From the NCBI GenBank assembly GCA_963798655.1, contig CAWCUH010000004.1:62001-126000 (forward strand): a DNA stretch of 64,000 nucleotides. The letters are read 5' to 3'. Under the pieces are notes generated by a model, which was given only the letters and a program-made list of their open reading frames with translations, was not told the origin of the DNA and searched no databases. This stretch comes from CAVSMC01 sp963798655. GTDB taxonomy: Bacteria; Pseudomonadota; Gammaproteobacteria; Burkholderiales; Casimicrobiaceae. This document shows, piece after piece, positions 61,792 to 64,000 of the stretch. Within the stretch, counting starts at the first letter, position 1, and every line of letters begins with the position of its first letter. Position numbers and translations under genes: made by a program.

Positions 61792-62426
61792 GGTGATCGG
61801 CGTACTTCGCCACCAGCACCTGGGCGAGGAGGCCCGCGGTCGCAATGCCCTTGTCGATCACCTGCGCGGGCACCGGCGCCTGGATCAGCGTCTGGCATTT
61901 CGCGCAGGCCCATTTGCCGCGAATGTGCCGCTCGACGTGGAACACGCCCGGGGTGTAGTCGAGCTTCTCGCTCACGTCCTCGCCGATGCGCTTCATCGCG
62001 CAGCCGCAACTGCACACGGTTTGTTCCGGCTCGTGGCGCACATCGACGCGCGGCAGGTGCGCTGGCAACGGGCTACGTTTGGGCTGCTCCTTAGGCGCTT
62101 GTGCGGGTTGCGCCGATCTTAGCGTCGCGAGCTCCGCCGCGATCGCCTCCAGGTCGGCGTCGATCGTCTCGTCGAGGAGGCTCCCCTGTGCGCCGTGCAG
62201 TTGTTCGCTGCGCGCGGCAAACTTCCAGCGCTTGAGCAGCGCCATCTCATGAGTGAGTTGCTCAATCTTGAGCTGCTTGTGCCGCAGCTCCCATCCTTGC
62301 CGGCGAGGGTTTCGATCAGCCCGGCAGCGAATTCGCGCAGTTGCTGCGCGTCCATTCGAGTGAGCTGATCGTGCATCTGCATGCGTTGAAATGGTGCCAC
62401 ATCGATTCGTGTGGCAACAACATTTT

Positions 62427-62759
62427 TCACGCCACGCGGATCGTTGCCTGTGCGCCGATGCGACACCATGGCAATCCGATCACCAACGCCTGCAACTGCT
62501 CGGTGCTGATCGTCAGTCGCGGGCACGATTCCGAACTCGCCCAGATGAAGCGGCCCTGGTGCAGTCGGCGCGCGCACAGCCAGATGCCGATACCGTCGTG
62601 CACCAGCAGCTTGATGCGATTCGCTCGCCGATTGGCGAAGAGGTACGCGTGATGCGCGCGCGCCTCGCCGAACACGCGAACCACGCGCGCCAGTGCCGTT
62701 TCCGTTCCGGCGCGCATGTCTATCGGTTCCACCGCGAGCCACACCGCGTCGATGCGCAT
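62427..62759 (-). CDS. tnpB: IS66 TnpB accessory protein
   Basis: About 110 residues, IS66 Orf2-like (DUF/PF05717): VEPIDMRAGTETALARVVRV, AYLFANRRANRIKLLVHDGI, GIWLCARRLHQGRF. ATG at 62759 overlaps the tnpA stop (TGATG). Intact. Confidence 0.93.
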   Translation of the reverse strand: MRIDAVWLAVEPIDMRAGTETALARVVRVFGEARAHHAYLFANRRANRIKLLVHDGIGIWLCARRLHQGRFIWASSESCPRLTISTEQLQALVIGLPWCRIGAQATIRVA

Positions 62760-63154
62760 CACCGCAGCAGCTCGCGCAACCAGACCGCGCAATCGGCCGC
62801 CGCGGTCAACGGCCAGCCGACCTTGATCAGCGTCGCGCCGCGTCGTAACTCGATCGTGATCGGCTGCGCCGTCGTGACCAGAGATTGCTCCACCGCGATC
62901 GGAATGAACGTACCGGTCTCGACGTCCGGCCGAGTCGGCACCGCACTGTCGGTCTCGATCTGCTTCGTTGCTTGTGCCTGTTCCGCTGTCACCACCCAGC
63001 GGCGCAACAGGTTCGCGTTCAGCCTGTTGGCCAAGGCCACCGCGGCGATCGATACGCCCGGTTTGCGGCAGGCCGACACCACCTGCGCTTTGAACTGTGC
63101 GCTATGCGTGCGCCGACGCCGCCGAGCGAGGTTGCCGTCCTCCGAAGTGTCCAC
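62759..63154 (-). CDS. tnpA: IS66 TnpA accessory protein
   Basis: A 131-residue IS66 Orf1 protein with a helix-turn-helix (RRTHSAQFKAQVVSACRKPG, then VSIAAVALANRLNANLLRRW). The C-terminal half is variable, as in the family. First gene of the element. Confidence 0.92.
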   Translation of the reverse strand: MDTSEDGNLARRRRRTHSAQFKAQVVSACRKPGVSIAAVALANRLNANLLRRWVVTAEQAQATKQIETDSAVPTRPDVETGTFIPIAVEQSLVTTAQPITIELRRGATLIKVGWPLTAAADCAVWLRELLR

Positions 63155-63261
63155 GTGTCCACCAAGAATCTAGGTGGACACGATATTCCTTACCGCAACT
63201 CGGCCAGGCAAGATGACTTCGCCGGCCGCTTACTAGTGGACCGTAACGCTGAAATAGATAG

Positions 63262-63267
63262 TATAAT
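63262..63267 (+). promoter_or_regulatory. Candidate -10 box for the right-hand IS630
   Basis: A TATAAT within an AT-richer stretch, 20 bp before the ATG of the decayed IS630 gene. Confidence 0.4.
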
Positions 63268-63287
63268 CGTGCCTGTGGAGGGCGCGA

Positions 63288-64000
63288 TGAAACTGACCAA
63301 GAGCGAGCGCATGGAACTGCAACGGCAGGCGACGCGAGAACCGGCCGTGCCGACGCGGCACGCCGCGCGCGGCTGATCCTGCTGCTCGCCGACGGGCACA
63401 CGTGGGCCGAGATCCGCGACAAGCTGGACTGCACGGACAGCTTCATCGATCGCTGGAGCAAGCGCTTTGCGGCGGAGCGGCTGGCCGGACTGTTCGCCGA
63501 CACGCGGGCCAGCGCCACAAAGTGACGCGAGCGCGTTGAGGCTCGCATCCTGGAGTGGACGTCAAGCGCAAGCCGGCGGACGGCTCGACGCACTGGAGCA
63601 CGCGCAAGCTGGCGCGAGCGCAGCTGTGACATCAGCCACATGATGGTGGCGCGAGTGTGGGCGCAAGCACGGGCTCAAGCCGCATCGGCTCGAAGGCTAC
63701 ATGGCCTCGAACGATCCGGACTTTGAGACCAAGGCCGCCGACATCATCGGGCTGTATCTGAATCCACCGCAGCATGCGGCGGTGTTCTGCGTCGATGAGA
63801 AGACGGCGATCCAAGCGCTGGATCGCAAGGATCCGGTGTTGCCGCTCTCGCCGGGACGTGCCGAGCGGCACGGCTTCGAGTACTTCCGCCACGGCACGCT
63901 GTCGCTGTATGCGGCCTTCAACACCAAGACCGGCGAGGTGCTGGGCAAGACCGCCGCGCGCCACACCTCGGCGGAGTTCGTTGCGTTCCTCGACTGACAT
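63288..64000 (+). pseudogene. IS630-family transposase, frameshifted, reaching the window end
   Basis: Pieces in several frames: MKLTKSERMELQRQATRE, then ILLLADGHTWAEIRDKLDCT and IDRWSKRFAAERLAGLFADT, then after stops near 63523 and 63627, MASNDPDFETKAADIIGLYL and the DDE start AAVFCVDEKTAIQALDRKDP. A stop falls at 63995-63997, earlier than the family's usual end, so it is either truncated or frameshifted again. Different from the IS630 at 48520. Confidence 0.83.

Larger units (their letters stand above)
58963..62382 (-). pseudogene. tnpC: IS66 TnpC transposase, split by a group II intron and frameshifted
   Basis: Exon 1 (62382-61792) reads MQMHDQLTRMDAQQLREFAA, then, after a frameshift near 62310, the zinc-binding TVCSCGCAMKRIGEDVSEKL and LLAQVLVAKYADH. 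Exon 2 (from 59924) resumes QPLYRQEGIFERAGLAISR, then the DDE core HADETPVAMLMPGKGKTHRA, CDDYSGYKGLFADGVTEEGC and PIDNNWVENRIRPIALGRSN. More frameshifts occur near 59870, 59285 and 59085, so it is inactive even if the intron is spliced. Confidence 0.87.
58952..63233 (-). mobile_element. IS66-family element carrying a group II intron
   Basis: 4282 bp in total, about 2415 bp without the intron. Ends GTAAGCGGCTGGGCAA (left) and, inward from the right, GTAAGCGGCCGGCGAA, both followed by CATCTTGCC. Contains tnpA, tnpB and a broken tnpC. The 8-bp flanks (GACGAAGA and TAGTGGAC) do not match, so one side has been rearranged since insertion. Confidence 0.88.

Overview
The window is high-GC DNA from a Pseudomonadota chromosome. 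A betaproteobacterium is most likely: hemC-hemD, hemX-hemY, ubiA, ubiD and a CDP-6-deoxyglucoseen-reductase-type flavoprotein lie close together, and the yqjD-yqjE-yqjK trio and dusA look proteobacterial. Species cannot be named from the sequence. There are two halves. Bases 1-33.9 kb are a dense, orderly core chromosome. Bases 33.9-64 kb are an accessory region of integrative-element scars, insertion sequences, toxin-antitoxin genes and broken genes.

Core half. A MarR regulator heads a leftward operon with cytochrome b561 and three YceI-like periplasmic proteins (0-2.7 kb). Rightward follow bioA-dacB and the yqjD/E/K stress operon. Next come ubiD, a two-repeat exported protein, an MFS carrier, a cyclic-nucleotide-binding protein, a PanE-like dehydrogenase, then DNA glycosylase, ubiA, an SDR protein and a ferredoxin reductase. 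Heme genes lie at 16.6-23.2 kb, split into hemY-hemX and hemC-hemD by unrelated genes. After these are a 2OG oxygenase, a DenD-like dehydrogenase, a B12-binding radical SAM protein, and a signalling block (26.6-32.9 kb): hybrid kinase, response regulator, metallo-beta-lactamase lipoprotein, response regulator-cyclase, and a divergent cyclic-nucleotide-gated MscS-type channel. Three REPIN-like palindromes of the GGGTCAGA/GGGACAGACC type sit at gene ends and supply the stop codons of the neighbouring genes.

Accessory half. It begins inside the 5' end of dusA, a known integration hotspot. The dusA core sequence occurs three times (33.89, 38.78 and 55.60 kb). Each copy is flanked by paired GCACAC-type repeats whose two members are 11 bp apart, and the second and third retain an alternative dusA start. 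I read this as a tandem array of at least three related dusA-integrating elements. Element A carries an integrase remnant, an IS21, a truncated DUF262 gene and vapBC. Element B carries antitoxin/toxin remnants, a histone-deacetylase-family gene, a Cys-rich lipoprotein, a di-heme peroxidase-like protein, an ECF sigma factor paired with a Ser/Thr kinase, and many nested insertion sequences. Element C carries higBA, a broken pRiA4b ORF-3 gene, a decayed IS1182, an IS66 whose tnpC is interrupted by a group II intron, and a decayed IS630. No tRNA, rRNA or CRISPR array was seen.

Many genes in the right half are frameshifted, so most of its mobile elements look inactive. The integrase is reduced to 22 codons, so the islands are probably fixed unless a homologous integrase exists elsewhere.
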